Below, in pieces: positions 53,012 to 63,500 of a DNA stretch of 64,000 nt. The stretch is from Sphingomonas lenta. Lineage in GTDB: Bacteria > Pseudomonadota > Alphaproteobacteria > Sphingomonadales > Sphingomonadaceae. Each line of letters opens with the position of its first letter. The stretch's first letter is position 1. Under the pieces are notes generated by a model. It searched no databases and was not told where the DNA came from. It was given only the letters and a program-made list of their open reading frames with translations. The stretch covers positions 310,001-374,000 of the forward strand of contig NZ_NSLI01000001.1 of NCBI RefSeq assembly GCF_002288825.1, given 5' to 3'. The position numbers and the translations under genes were made by a program.

Positions 53012-55354
53012 TTGGAAGGGGTGACGGGCGCGACGCTCGCGGTCGTCGGCGCGGTGCTGTTCGTGCTGGTGGCGGGCGCGGGGGGGTGCGCGTTCTTGGG
53101 GCTGCGCGCGCGCGGCGAGGCGCGCGACGCGTTGCGCGAGAATGCGCGCCTCCACGCGCTGCTGTCGGGCGCGCCGGCGCTGGCCGCGACGGTCAGGCCC
53201 GACGGGCGCGTCGAGATGCCCCGGCGCATGGCGGACTGGCTCGGGCTCGCCCAAATTCCTGAGTTCCTGACCGACCTCGACCCGGAGCTGGAGCCCGCGG
53301 ACGCCAAAGGATTGGCGGGCGACGTGCAGGCGGCGAGGCTGGCGGGGCGGAGCTTCACGCGCGCGGTCAGGCCCGTCGGCGCGCAACGGACGCTGACGCT
53401 CAAGGGCATGCGCTCGTCGGGCGAGCTGGGCGAGGGCAACGTCATCCTCTGGGCGTTCGACGCTACGGAGAGCGAGGCGGAGATCACGCGTCTGCGGCGC
53501 GACGTGGGCGAGCTCGGCGGCGCGTTCGACGCCATGACGGGGCTGATCGAGGCGGCGCCGCTGCCCATGTGGTACCGCGACCGCGACCTGAAGCTGGCCA
53601 TCGTCAACTCGGCCTATGTGGACGCCGTCGAGGGCAAGGACGCGGCCGACGTGGTGGCGCGCGGGATCGAGTTGGTCGAGACTACGGGCGCGGGCGGGCC
53701 TTTAGGCGGGGCCGCGGCGGCGCGGGAGAGCGGGCGGCCGCAGACGCAGGTGCTGCCCGCCACCATCGCGGGCGCCAGGCGCGCTCTCCGGCTGTTCGAC
53801 GTGCCGCTGCACACCGGCGGCGTCGCGGGCTTCGCGATCGACATCACCGAGCTGGAGGAGGCGCGCTCCGCGTCCAAGCGCTTCGCCGAGGCGCAGCGCG
53901 CGATGCTCGACCGGCTCTCCGCCGGCGTGGCGCAGTTCGGCGCGGACCGTGGCCTCGTCTTCTGCAACCAGCCCTTCCGGCGCATGTTCGCGATGCGCAC
54001 CGAGTGGCTCGCCGACCGGCCCGAGTTCGACCGCGTGCTCGAGCGCATGCGCGAGGCGAACCGCCTGCCCGAGGTGCGCGACTTCCCGGGCTGGAAGGCC
54101 GAACGGCGCGAGTGGTTCACCGCGACGGACGGCGCGGCCGAGGAGGCGTGGCACCTGTCGGGCGGCACGCACCTGCGCGTGGTGGCGCAGCCGCTGCCCG
54201 ATGGGGGACTGCTGCTCATCTTCGAGGACCGGACGGAGCAGGTGCAGCTGGCGAGCGCGCGCGACACGCTGCTGCGCGTGCGCACCGCGACGTTCGACAA
54301 CCTGTTCGAGGCGATCGGCGTGTTCGGCTCCGACGGCCGGCTGCAGTTGTGGAACAACCGCTTTCGCGCGCTGTGGGGCTTCGAGGAGGAGTTCCTGGCG
54401 GGGCACCCCCGCGTCGACGCTTTCGCCGCCGAGGCCGCGCCCAGGCTCGCGACGCCGAACCGCGCGGCGCTGATCGGCGAGTTGGTGCGCTCGGCCACCG
54501 TCGAGCGGCAGCAGCGCGGCGGGCGCGTGGCGTTCGCGGACGGCCGGCACTTCGAGTTCGCCGCCGTGCCGCTACCCGACGGCAACGCGCTGTTCACGAT
54601 GCTGGACATCACCGACAGCCGCAAGATCGAGCGGGCCCTGCGCGAGCGCGCGGAGGCGCTGGAGGCGGCGGACAAGGTCAAGACGGCGTTCGTCGCCAAC
54701 ATGAGCTACGAGCTGCGCACGCCGCTGACGTCGATCAGCGGCTTCGCGGAGATGCTGCACTCCGGCTATGCGGGCGAGCTGTCGAGCCAAGGCTCGGCCT
54801 ATGTCGAAGCGATCCTCGACTCGGTCGAGCGGCTGGGGCTGCTGATCGACGACGTGCTCGACCTGACGCAGGGGGCGACGGCGGACGGGGCGATGGAGCG
54901 CGGCGACGTCGACCTCGCCTCCGTCACGCGCGCAGCGGCCGAGACGGTGCTGCCGGCCGCCAAGCGCCGCAAGCTCGACTTCGCGGTCGAGGTGGCGCGC
55001 TCGACGGGGCGCGTGACGGGCGACGCCAAGCGGTTGCGCGAGGTGGTCGAGCACCTGCTCCGCCACGCGGTCGCCGCCACGCCGGAGGGCGGGCGCGTCC
55101 TGCTCCACGCCGACGGCAACGCGACGAGCGCGCGAATCGTGGTGTCGGACAACGGCCCGGGCATGGATGAGGGTGCGCAGGCACAGGCGTTTCAGCGCTT
55201 CGCCGAGCCCGGCATCCAGCCGAGCGGCGAGCGCGCGCTGGGCCTGGGGCTCCCGCTCGCCAAGCAGTTCGTGGAAGCGCATGGCGGGCGCATCGAGCTG
55301 GTCAGCGAGGTGGGCGAGGGGACGCTCGTCACGGTGGAGCTGCCGAGAAGGTGA
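53012..55354 (+). CDS. divL: DivL-like cell-cycle pseudo-kinase
   Basis: A 780-residue membrane-anchored PAS/histidine-kinase-fold protein. An N-terminal membrane helix (LAVVGAVLFVLVAGAGG) is followed by several PAS-like domains to about residue 540, a dimerisation helix region, and a HATPase with DNGPGMDEGAQ and GLGLPLAKQFVEAHGG. The phosphoacceptor histidine of the H-box is a tyrosine (NMSYELRTPLTSI, Tyr566), the hallmark of DivL, whose Caulobacter form has Tyr550. DivL controls CckA and thus CtrA; that role is inferred here. The start is uncertain (TTG 53012, or GTG 53021). It heads the tsaE-amgK-murU-addB-addA gene row. Confidence 0.88.
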   Translation: MEGVTGATLAVVGAVLFVLVAGAGGCAFLGLRARGEARDALRENARLHALLSGAPALAATVRPDGRVEMPRRMADWLGLAQIPEFLTDLDPELEPADAKGLAGDVQAARLAGRSFTRAVRPVGAQRTLTLKGMRSSGELGEGNVILWAFDATESEAEITRLRRDVGELGGAFDAMTGLIEAAPLPMWYRDRDLKLAIVNSAYVDAVEGKDAADVVARGIELVETTGAGGPLGGAAAARESGRPQTQVLPATIAGARRALRLFDVPLHTGGVAGFAIDITELEEARSASKRFAEAQRAMLDRLSAGVAQFGADRGLVFCNQPFRRMFAMRTEWLADRPEFDRVLERMREANRLPEVRDFPGWKAERREWFTATDGAAEEAWHLSGGTHLRVVAQPLPDGGLLLIFEDRTEQVQLASARDTLLRVRTATFDNLFEAIGVFGSDGRLQLWNNRFRALWGFEEEFLAGHPRVDAFAAEAAPRLATPNRAALIGELVRSATVERQQRGGRVAFADGRHFEFAAVPLPDGNALFTMLDITDSRKIERALRERAEALEAADKVKTAFVANMSYELRTPLTSISGFAEMLHSGYAGELSSQGSAYVEAILDSVERLGLLIDDVLDLTQGATADGAMERGDVDLASVTRAAAETVLPAAKRRKLDFAVEVARSTGRVTGDAKRLREVVEHLLRHAVAATPEGGRVLLHADGNATSARIVVSDNGPGMDEGAQAQAFQRFAEPGIQPSGERALGLGLPLAKQFVEAHGGRIELVSEVGEGTLVTVELPRR

Positions 55355-55363
55355 GCCACATTC

Positions 55364-55466
55364 TCCCTCTCCCCGCAGAGCGGGGAGAGGGCAGGGGAGA
55401 GGGGCCGAGCGCCGCCGTCTCGACACTGCCCCTCTCCCCGACCCTCTCCCCGGAGGGAAGAGGGAG
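55364..55466. repeat. GC palindromes between divL and tsaE
   Basis: CCTCTCCCCGC-AGA-GCGGGGAGAGG opens the gap; later CCCCTCTCCCCGACCCTCTCC and GGAGGGAAGAGGGAGG pair around the tsaE start. The element supplies the purine-rich sequence that serves as the tsaE ribosome-binding site. Confidence 0.7.
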
Positions 55467-55910
55467 GTGCTGAGATTAGCGGATGCGCCCGCGACCGAGG
55501 CGGTCGGAGCGGAACTGGCGCTGAAGCTCCGTCCCGGTGATGTGGTCGCGCTGTCCGGACCGCTCGGCGCGGGCAAGACTTCGATCGCGCGCGGGCTGTT
55601 GGCCGCGCTGGGGCTGGAAGGGGAGGCGCCGTCGCCGTCGTTCGCGATCGTGCAGCCCTATGGCCCGCCGGAGGTGCGGCTGCCGGTGCTGCACGTCGAC
55701 CTGTACCGGCTCGACGATCCGGACGAGGTGGAGGAGCTTGGGCTCGACGATGCGCTGGGCGACTCCGTGCTCGTCGTGGAATGGCCGGAGCGCGCGGGCC
55801 CGGACCGCTGGCCCGACGCGCTGCGCCTCACGCTCTCGATCGAACCGGACGGCGCACGCGCCTTGACTTGGGATGCGCCCGCGGCATGGGAAGGCCGATG
55901 GTCGACATGA
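55467..55910 (+). CDS. tsaE: tRNA threonylcarbamoyladenosine biosynthesis ATPase TsaE
   Basis: ATPase partner of TsaB/TsaD in making the t6A base at position 37 of ANN-decoding tRNAs. It has 147 residues. Walker A is GPLGAGKTS (about residue 33), with SPSFAIVQPY and the VLHVDLYRLDDPDEVEELGLDD block typical of the family. The GTG start at 55467 gives the normal N-terminus (RLADAPATEAVGAELA) and takes its ribosome site from a repeat; the frame is open upstream only through divL. It overlaps amgK by four bases. Confidence 0.94.
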   Translation: MLRLADAPATEAVGAELALKLRPGDVVALSGPLGAGKTSIARGLLAALGLEGEAPSPSFAIVQPYGPPEVRLPVLHVDLYRLDDPDEVEELGLDDALGDSVLVVEWPERAGPDRWPDALRLTLSIEPDGARALTWDAPAAWEGRWST

Positions 55911-56869
55911 CGCCGCCTGCGGGCGCGGACGAGTTTCTGGGACGGGCGGGATGGAGCGGGGCTGAGGTGCTGCCGCTCGCCGGCGACGCCTCTTTCCGCC
56001 GATATTTCCGCGTGAAGCGCGGCGACGCGTCCGCCGTTCTGATGGACGCGCCGCCGCCGCACGAGGACCCGCGGCCGTTCCTGTCGGTGGGCGAGTGGCT
56101 GGGCGAGCGCGGCTTCGGCGCGCCGCGCATTCTCGCGTCCGACCTGGGCCAGGGTCTAGTGCTGCTGGAGGACTTCGGCGACCGGCGCATGCGCGAGACG
56201 GTGGACGCCGAGCCGGGCCGCATGACGCCGCTCTACGAGGCGGCGGTGGACGTGCTCGTCGACCTGCACAAGCACCCGGCCGGACCCCTGGAGCCGTACG
56301 ACCGCGACGTGCTGCACCGCGAGGCGGCGTTGCTGACCGAGTGGTACTGCCCGGCGGTGGGTCTGGACGTCGACGTCGAGGGCTATCGCGCCGCGTGGGA
56401 CAGCGTCTTCGAGCACGCGCTGACGCCCGAGCCGGTGACGGTGCTGCGCGACTATCATGCCGAGAACCTGATGCTCGTCGACGACAGGCTCGGGCTGCTC
56501 GACTTTCAGGACGCGCTCGCCGGGCATCCGGCCTACGACCTCGTCTCCTTGCTGCAGGACGCCAGGCGCGACGTGGATCCGGGGCTGGAGGAGCTGATGC
56601 TCCGCCGCTACCGCGACGCCACCGGCGCGGGCGACGCGTTCATGCGCGCCTACCATGTGCTCGGCGCGCAGCGGAACGCGAAGATCGTCGGCATCTTCAC
56701 GCGGCTGTGGAAGCGCGACGGCAAGCCGCGCTACCCGACGCTGCTGCCGCGCGTCTGGGGCTATCTGGAGCGCGACCTCCAGCAAGAGGTGCTCGGCCCC
56801 GTGACGCGCTGGTTCGACGCGAATTTGCCTCCCGAGATGCGCGGCGATCCGGTGGCGCTGGCGCGATGA
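55907..56869 (+). CDS. amgK: N-acetylmuramate/N-acetylglucosamine kinase AmgK
   Basis: Aminoglycoside-phosphotransferase-fold sugar kinase that phosphorylates the anomeric position of recycled MurNAc or GlcNAc. It has 320 residues. Nucleotide region LPLAGDASFRRYFRVKRGD, catalytic VLRDYHAENLML, metal site LLDFQDALAGHPAYDLVSLLQDA. ATG 55907 overlaps the tsaE stop; ATG 55898 is an alternative. Immediately followed by murU, its pathway partner, which supports the assignment. Confidence 0.92.
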   Translation: MTPPAGADEFLGRAGWSGAEVLPLAGDASFRRYFRVKRGDASAVLMDAPPPHEDPRPFLSVGEWLGERGFGAPRILASDLGQGLVLLEDFGDRRMRETVDAEPGRMTPLYEAAVDVLVDLHKHPAGPLEPYDRDVLHREAALLTEWYCPAVGLDVDVEGYRAAWDSVFEHALTPEPVTVLRDYHAENLMLVDDRLGLLDFQDALAGHPAYDLVSLLQDARRDVDPGLEELMLRRYRDATGAGDAFMRAYHVLGAQRNAKIVGIFTRLWKRDGKPRYPTLLPRVWGYLERDLQQEVLGPVTRWFDANLPPEMRGDPVALAR

Positions 56870-57624
56870 GGAGGGCGGCGCTCGCGCTGAGGCCGCAGCC
56901 GTCGGCGCCCGTGCCGCGCACCGCGATGGTGATGGCGGCGGGCCTGGGCAAGCGCATGCGCCCGCTCACCGCCACGCGGCCCAAGCCCCTGATCGAGGTC
57001 GCGGGCAAGGCGCTGATCGACCATGTCTTCGACCGGCTGCGCGCGGCGGGCGTCGAGCGTGCGGTGGTCAACGTCCATTATCTCGCCGACGCGCTGGAGG
57101 CGCACCTCGCGCGCTACGCGTCCGACATCGAGATCATTGTCTCCGACGAGCGCGAGCGCCTGCTGGAGACGGGCGGCGGGCTGGTGAAGGCGCGCCACCT
57201 GCTGGGCGACGAGCCGATCCTAGTGGTGAACTCGGACAATCTCTGGGTCGACGGGCCGGTGGACGCGATCCGGCTGCTGGCGGATCGCTGGGACGGCGAC
57301 GTGATGGATGCGCTGCTGCTCGTGGTGCCGTTCGCGAGGGCGTACAACCATCCCGGCCGCGGCGACTTCCATATCGGCGGCGACGGGCGGATCGTCGCGC
57401 GGCGCAAGCAGGGCCGCGTCGCGCCCTTCGTCTATACGGGCGTGCAGATCCTCGACCCCCGCGTGATCGAGAACCATCCGGACGGGCCGTTCTCGACCAA
57501 CCTGTTCTGGAACCGCTCGCTCGAGAAGGAGCGGCTCTACGGCGTCGTCCACCAGGGCATGTGGTTCGACGTCGGCTCTCCCAAGGCGATCCCGGCGACG
57601 GAGGCGGTGCTCGCCGGTGGCTGA
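56866..57624 (+). CDS. murU: N-acetylmuramate alpha-1-phosphate uridylyltransferase MurU
   Basis: Converts MurNAc-1-phosphate from AmgK to UDP-MurNAc, feeding cell-wall precursor synthesis while bypassing the fosfomycin target MurA. It has 252 residues, slightly extended at the N-terminus. The nucleotidyltransferase signature is AMVMAAGLGKRMRPLT with TRPKPLIEVAGKALI; VVNSDNLWVDGP holds the metal-binding Asp. Overlaps amgK by four bases and addB by eight. Confidence 0.93.
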   Translation: MRRAALALRPQPSAPVPRTAMVMAAGLGKRMRPLTATRPKPLIEVAGKALIDHVFDRLRAAGVERAVVNVHYLADALEAHLARYASDIEIIVSDERERLLETGGGLVKARHLLGDEPILVVNSDNLWVDGPVDAIRLLADRWDGDVMDALLLVVPFARAYNHPGRGDFHIGGDGRIVARRKQGRVAPFVYTGVQILDPRVIENHPDGPFSTNLFWNRSLEKERLYGVVHQGMWFDVGSPKAIPATEAVLAGG

Positions 57625-60586
57625 GGCGCGCAAGCCCCGCGTCTACACCATCCCCGCCCACCGGGCGTTCGCCGACTCGCTCGTCGCGGGATTGATGAAG
57701 CGGTACGGCGACGAGCCGGGCCGCATCGCGCGCGGGATCATCCTGCTGCCCAACAACCGCTCCGTCCGCGCGATCACGGAAGCGTTCGTACGCGCGAGCG
57801 GCGGCGGGCTGCTGCTGCCGCGCATGGTGGCGCTGGGCGATCCGGACATCGGCGAAGGCGTGGGCGCCGCGCTCGACCCCGTCGGCGACGATCCCGTCCC
57901 GCCGGCCGTGCCGCCGATGCGGCGGCGCATGATGCTGGCGCGGCTAATCGCGGAGGAGCGGGCGCGGCGCGGCGCGGAGATCGACGCCGGCGAGGCGGTG
58001 CGGCTGGCCGGCGAGCTGGCGCGCACGCTCGACCAGATGCGCCTCGAGGAGATCGAGCCCGAGCGCCTGCGCGAACTGGATCTGACGCCCGAGCTGTCGG
58101 AGCATTGGCAGCGCTCGCTCGAGCTGTTCGAGGTGATCCTGGACCGCTGGCCCGACGAGCTCGCCAGGCTAGGCATGATCGACCCCGTCGACCGCCGCTC
58201 GCGGCTCATCAGCCGCTTATCGGAGCGCTGGGCCGTCGAGCCGCCGGCGGGCTTCGTCTGCGCGGCGGGCGTGACCGACTCGTCGCCCTGCGTGTCGCGG
58301 CTGATGCGGTGCGTGGCGTCGATGCGCGACGGCACCGTCGTGTTCGCCGGGCTGGCGACGGCCATGCCGGACGAGGAGTGGGACTCGCTGGGACCGCACG
58401 AGCCCGACCCGGACACGGGCCGCGCGCGGCGTTCGATCGAGACGCACCCGCAGTTCGGGCTCAAGGTGCTGCTCGACCGCATGGGCGTGAACCGGGCGGA
58501 GGTCGCGACCTGGCCTTACGGATCCGACCACGACGCGAGCGCGGCGCGCGGCAAGGCTATCCAGAACGCGCTGGCACCCGCCGAGGCGACGGGGGCGTGG
58601 AGCGCGCTCCGGCCGGAGGAGCGGCGGCTGGCGGGCGTGCGCGCGGCGGAGTTCCCGACGCCCGCCGCCGAGGCGCAGGGGATCGCGCTCGCGATGCGCG
58701 AGGTGCTGGAGACGCCGGGGCGCACCGCCGCGCTGGTCACGCCCGATCGCAAGCTCGCGCGGCGCGTGGGCGCGCACCTGAAGCGCTGGGGCGTGGAGGC
58801 GGACGACTCCGCCGGGCGACCGCTCGCGATCCTGCCGCCGGGGACGTTCCTGCTGGCGCTGGCGGACGCGGCGGCGCAGCGTTTCCCGCCGCTGTCGCTG
58901 CTGACGTTGCTCAAGCACCCGCTCGTCAAGTCGGGCGAGGGTAGGGGCGAGTGGCTGCGCGGGGCGCGGGCGCTCGACCAGGTGCTGCGGGGCCCGCGGC
59001 CCGCGCCGGGGCTGGAGGGGATCGACGGGCACTTGCAGGATCCGCTCGCGCCCGACGGCAAGGCGCGCGCGATCGCGATGGACTGGTGGCCGACGGCGCG
59101 GACCTGCCTTGAACCGGTCGCGCGGACGTACGGCGACGGGCCGCAGCCGCTGGGCGCGTTCGTGGCGTGCCTGCGCGAGGCGGCGCAGGCGCTGTGCGGC
59201 GAGGCGATCTGGGCACGGCCGGAAGGGCGGTGCGCGGCGGAGTTCCTCGCTGACCTCGAGCGGGAGAGCGGGCACGGGCCGCGACTGATCGACCCGCAGG
59301 GCGTCGCGCCGTTGCTGCGCACCTTGCTCGACGAGCAGGCGGTGCGGCCGCCGTTCGGCGGTCACCCGCGGCTCGCCATTTACGGGCAGATCGAGGCGCG
59401 GCTGCAATCGGCCGACCTGATGATCCTCGGCGGGCTGAACGAGGGCGTATGGCCGGGCATCCCCGCGCCCGACCCCTGGCTCGCACCGCGCATCCGGCAG
59501 GAGCTCGGGCTGCCGGGGCTGGAGCGGCGCGTCGGCCTAGCGGCGCATGATTTCGGGCAGGCGCTGGGCGCCCCGCAGGCGCTGATCACGCGGGCCAGGC
59601 GCGACGAGAGCGCGCCGACGCTGGCGTCGCGCTTCTGGCTGAGGCTTGAGGCGCTGGCGGGCGAGCGGTTCGAGCGGGCGTACGACCTGGAGGGCTGGGC
59701 GGAGGCGATCGACGACCCCGGCGACTTCAAGCCCGCCGACCGACCCGCGCCCTCACCGCCGGCGGACCTGCGTCCCGATCGCATCTCCGTGACCGAGGTG
59801 GACCGGCTCAAGGCCGACCCTTACGCCTTCTACGCGCGGCGCGTGCTGGGGCTGAACCCGCTGGAGCCGGTCGACGCCGACCCGTCCGCACGCTGGCGCG
59901 GCACGGCGGTGCACCTGATCCTGGAGCAGTGGTTCCGGCACGACCGCGCCGACCCCGCCAAGCTGCCCGAGCGCGCGCGGGCGCTGATGGAGGACGAGCT
60001 CACGCATCCGATGATCCGGGCGCTGTGGTCGCCCCGGCTGATGGAGGCGGTCGAGTGGATCGCGTCCACCGTCGCCGAGGCCGCGGCGGAGGGGCGGCGC
60101 ATCCTGTCCGTCGAGGGTTCGGGCGGGACCGAGATCGCGGGCGTGACGCTGACCGGGCGCTACGACCGCATCGACCGACTGCCCGACGGGAGCCTGGGCG
60201 TTATCGACTACAAGACGGGCCAGGCGCCCTCGACCGCGGCGGTCAAGGAGGGCTTCTCCATGCAGCTCGGCATGCTGGGCGTCATCGCCGAGCGGGGCGG
60301 GTTCCCGAACGTGGAGGGGCGGGCCAAAGCGTTCGAATATTGGTCGCTGGCGAAGTTCAAGGAGGGTTTCGGGCGCGTGGTCTCGCCGGTGCACCCGTCG
60401 GGCGAGCGCGACCGCATCGTCACCGACGAGTTCACGACGCGCGCGGCGGCGCAGTTCGTCGAGGCGGCGCGCAAATGGCTGACGGGCGAGGAGCCGTTCA
60501 CCGCCAAGCTGGTGCCGGAATACGCGCCCTATGCGGAGTACGACCAGCTCATGCGCCGCGACGAGTGGTACGGGCGGGTGGAGTAG
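57617..60586 (+). CDS. addB: Double-strand break repair protein AddB
   Basis: One half of the AddAB helicase-nuclease that processes double-strand DNA ends for RecA. It has 989 residues, the alphaproteobacterial length. The N-terminal helicase fold is degenerate: IILLPNNRSVRAITEAF replaces a Walker A site. The C-terminal nuclease shows GRYDRIDRLPDGSLGVIDYKTG. GTG 57617 overlaps murU. addA follows three bases after the stop. Confidence 0.95.
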   Translation: MAEARKPRVYTIPAHRAFADSLVAGLMKRYGDEPGRIARGIILLPNNRSVRAITEAFVRASGGGLLLPRMVALGDPDIGEGVGAALDPVGDDPVPPAVPPMRRRMMLARLIAEERARRGAEIDAGEAVRLAGELARTLDQMRLEEIEPERLRELDLTPELSEHWQRSLELFEVILDRWPDELARLGMIDPVDRRSRLISRLSERWAVEPPAGFVCAAGVTDSSPCVSRLMRCVASMRDGTVVFAGLATAMPDEEWDSLGPHEPDPDTGRARRSIETHPQFGLKVLLDRMGVNRAEVATWPYGSDHDASAARGKAIQNALAPAEATGAWSALRPEERRLAGVRAAEFPTPAAEAQGIALAMREVLETPGRTAALVTPDRKLARRVGAHLKRWGVEADDSAGRPLAILPPGTFLLALADAAAQRFPPLSLLTLLKHPLVKSGEGRGEWLRGARALDQVLRGPRPAPGLEGIDGHLQDPLAPDGKARAIAMDWWPTARTCLEPVARTYGDGPQPLGAFVACLREAAQALCGEAIWARPEGRCAAEFLADLERESGHGPRLIDPQGVAPLLRTLLDEQAVRPPFGGHPRLAIYGQIEARLQSADLMILGGLNEGVWPGIPAPDPWLAPRIRQELGLPGLERRVGLAAHDFGQALGAPQALITRARRDESAPTLASRFWLRLEALAGERFERAYDLEGWAEAIDDPGDFKPADRPAPSPPADLRPDRISVTEVDRLKADPYAFYARRVLGLNPLEPVDADPSARWRGTAVHLILEQWFRHDRADPAKLPERARALMEDELTHPMIRALWSPRLMEAVEWIASTVAEAAAEGRRILSVEGSGGTEIAGVTLTGRYDRIDRLPDGSLGVIDYKTGQAPSTAAVKEGFSMQLGMLGVIAERGGFPNVEGRAKAFEYWSLAKFKEGFGRVVSPVHPSGERDRIVTDEFTTRAAAQFVEAARKWLTGEEPFTAKLVPEYAPYAEYDQLMRRDEWYGRVE

Positions 60587-60589
60587 CCG

Positions 60590-63500
60590 ATGGCCGCCAA
60601 AGCCCTCGATCGCATCTCGCCGCTGCCGCGTCTCAAGGGCGCGCAGGAGGCGGCGTCCGATCCGAACGCGCATGTGTGGCTGTCCGCCTCCGCGGGTACG
60701 GGCAAGACGCAGGTGCTCGCCGCGCGCGTGTTCCGGCTGCTGCTGCGCGGCGTCGACCCGAACGCGATCCTGGCGCTCACCTTCACCAAGGCGGGCGCGG
60801 CCGAAATGGCGGGGCGGATCAGCGAGCGGCTGGCCGCCTGGGTGCGCATGCCGCTGGGCGAGCTGGCGGGCGACCTCGCGGCGCTGGGCGAGGACCCGAC
60901 GCCCGAGCTGCAAACCCAAGCGCGCACGCTGTTCGCCAAGGTGCTCGACGCGCCGGGCGGCGGCATCCGCATCCAGACGATCCACAGCTTCTGCCAGTCG
61001 ATCCTCGCCGCCTTTCCGGTCGAGGCGGGGCTCGCGCCCGGCTTCCGCCCGCTGGAGGCGCGCGAGGAGGCGGTGCTGCTGCGCGAGACGCTGGCGCTGA
61101 TGCTGGCCCAAGCGGAGCGGGAGGGGCGCAGGCGGCCGGTCGAGATCGTCGGCGCGCTGAGCCGGCGCTTGGGCGAGGGCGCGGCGGAGAGCTTCCTGAT
61201 CGAGTGCGCCCGGAGCGCACGGGCGATGGACGCGCTGCCGCTCGGGATACAGGCATGGGTTCGGCGCAACCTCGACCTGCCCGACGGCGACATCGCCGAC
61301 GCGTTGGCGGGCGAGTGCGGCGGGTTCGACTGCGGCGGCCTCCGACGGATCGCGGCGGCGAACCGGGCTTGGGGAACGGCGACAGGGACCAAGAACGCCG
61401 ATGCGGTGGAGCGCTGGATCGGCTCGGAGGCGCATGCGCGGCTCGCGACGCTCGACGAGCTCGCGGGCGTGGTGCTGACCCAGAAAGGTGAGCTGAAGAA
61501 GATCCCCGCCAAGGTGCTCGACGCCGAGCCGCAGTACGAGCGCCTCGCGGAGGAGCTGGCCGACTGGTCGGGCGAGATGCTCGCCAAGGCCGCGCGCGCG
61601 GGGTACGCCGACCTGCTCGCCGACGGGCTGGAGGTCGGGCGCGAGTTCGCGGGCGCCTACACCGCGGCGAAGCGGCGCGTCGGCGCGGTCGATTTCGAAG
61701 ACCTGATCCAGCGCACCGTCGACCTGTTCGATCAACCCGGCATCGGCGAATGGGTGCGCTACAAGCTCGACCAGGTGACCGAGCACGTCCTGATCGACGA
61801 GGCGCAGGACACCAACCTGTCGCAGTGGCGGATCGTCCGGGCGCTGGTGGACGAGTTCTTCGTCGGTCGCGGCATCTACGCTCCGCGTACGCGCACCCTG
61901 TTCACGGTGGGCGACTACAAGCAGGCGATCTTCGGCTTCCAGGGCACCGACCCGCGCTTCTTCGAGGCCGCGGAGCAGAGCTTCGCCCGGCGCGCGGGCG
62001 AGGTGTACGACGCCGACGTGCCCGAGAACGACCGCGGCCTGCCGTTCGAGCGGCTGTCGCTGGTGCAGTCCTTCCGCTCCACGCGCCCCGTGCTGGAGTT
62101 CGTCGACCGCGCGCTCGACGTGATCCCAGCGCCCGGCCTCGGCCTCTACGACCGGCCCGAGCCGCATCGGAGCGAGGTGCCCGGCCCCGGTACCGTGACG
62201 CTGTGGGAGCCGGTGGTCGACGGCGGCGCGGACGAGGACGAGGAGGGCTGGGTCAGCGACACCGTCCGCGAGAACGCCCGCCGGATCGCCGCACAGATCA
62301 AGAAGTGGCTGCGCGACGGCTTGATGCTCGAGTCCAAGGGCCGGCGGCTTCGCCCTGAGGACATCATGGTGCTGGTGAAGCGCCGGGGCGAGCTCGCGTC
62401 GCTGATCGTGGCCCGCCTTTACGCGGAGGGCGTGCCGGTGGCGGGCGTCGACCGGCTCAGGCTGAACGCGCCGCTGGCGGTGCAGGACCTGCTGGCGGCG
62501 GTGCGCTTCGTGCTCCAGCCCGACGACGACCTGTCGCTCGCGTCGCTGCTCGTCAGCCCGCTCCTCGGTTGGACGCAGGACGAGCTGATGCACGCGGCGG
62601 TGCGACGCTCGACGAGCCTGTGGCGGCACCTGCAGCAAACGCAGCCGCCCGAACGCCTCCAGCCGCTCCGCCACATGCTGAGCGTCGCGGACTTCCTCAC
62701 ACCTTACGCGTTTCTGGAGGACCTTCTCTCGGGCCAGCTCGACGGGCGACGTAAGCTGCTGCTGCGATTGGGCGAGGAAGCGCGCGATCCGATCGAGGAG
62801 GTGCTCAACTCCGCGCTGCAGTTCGAGACAACAACCACGCCGTCGCTCCAGCGTTTCCTCGACTGGTTCGACCGCGGCGAGGTGGAGATCAAGCGTGACC
62901 CCTCCGCCCCGCTCGACGCGGTGCGCGTGATGACGGCGCACGCGGCTAAGGGCCTGCAGGCGCCGCTCGTGATCCTGGCGGACGCGACCGTCGATCCGAC
63001 GCTGACGCCGCGATCGGTCCTGAAATGGTCGCCGGAGGAGGGGGCGGAGCCCATCCCCGTGTTCCGCCCGCGCGCCGCCGAGCGGGGCGGGCCGATGGCG
63101 GATGCGATCGCCCAGGCGGACCGGCGCGAGCTGGAGGAGCATTGGCGGCTCTTCTACGTCGCCGCGACGCGCGCGGAGGAGCGGCTGGTGATCACCGGTT
63201 CGCTGGGGCCGCGCAACAAGGGCGTCGCGCCCGTGATGAGCTGGTACACGGCCGCCGACCGCGCGTTCGACGCGCTGGGCGTGCCGCGGGTGTACGGCGG
63301 GGCGCCACGCGAGTTCCGCGGAATCGAGCCGCAGAAGCCGGTGGGCCGGCGCGGGGCGGACCGGGGTCCTGACGGACCCAAGCCCATGCTGCCCGATTGG
63401 GCGCGGCGGCCGCTGCCGGAGGAGTCGCGTCCGCCGCGGCCGCTCGCGCCCTCGGCGATCCGCGGCGACGAGGTGGCGAACCCGCCGCCCTCTCAGGCGC

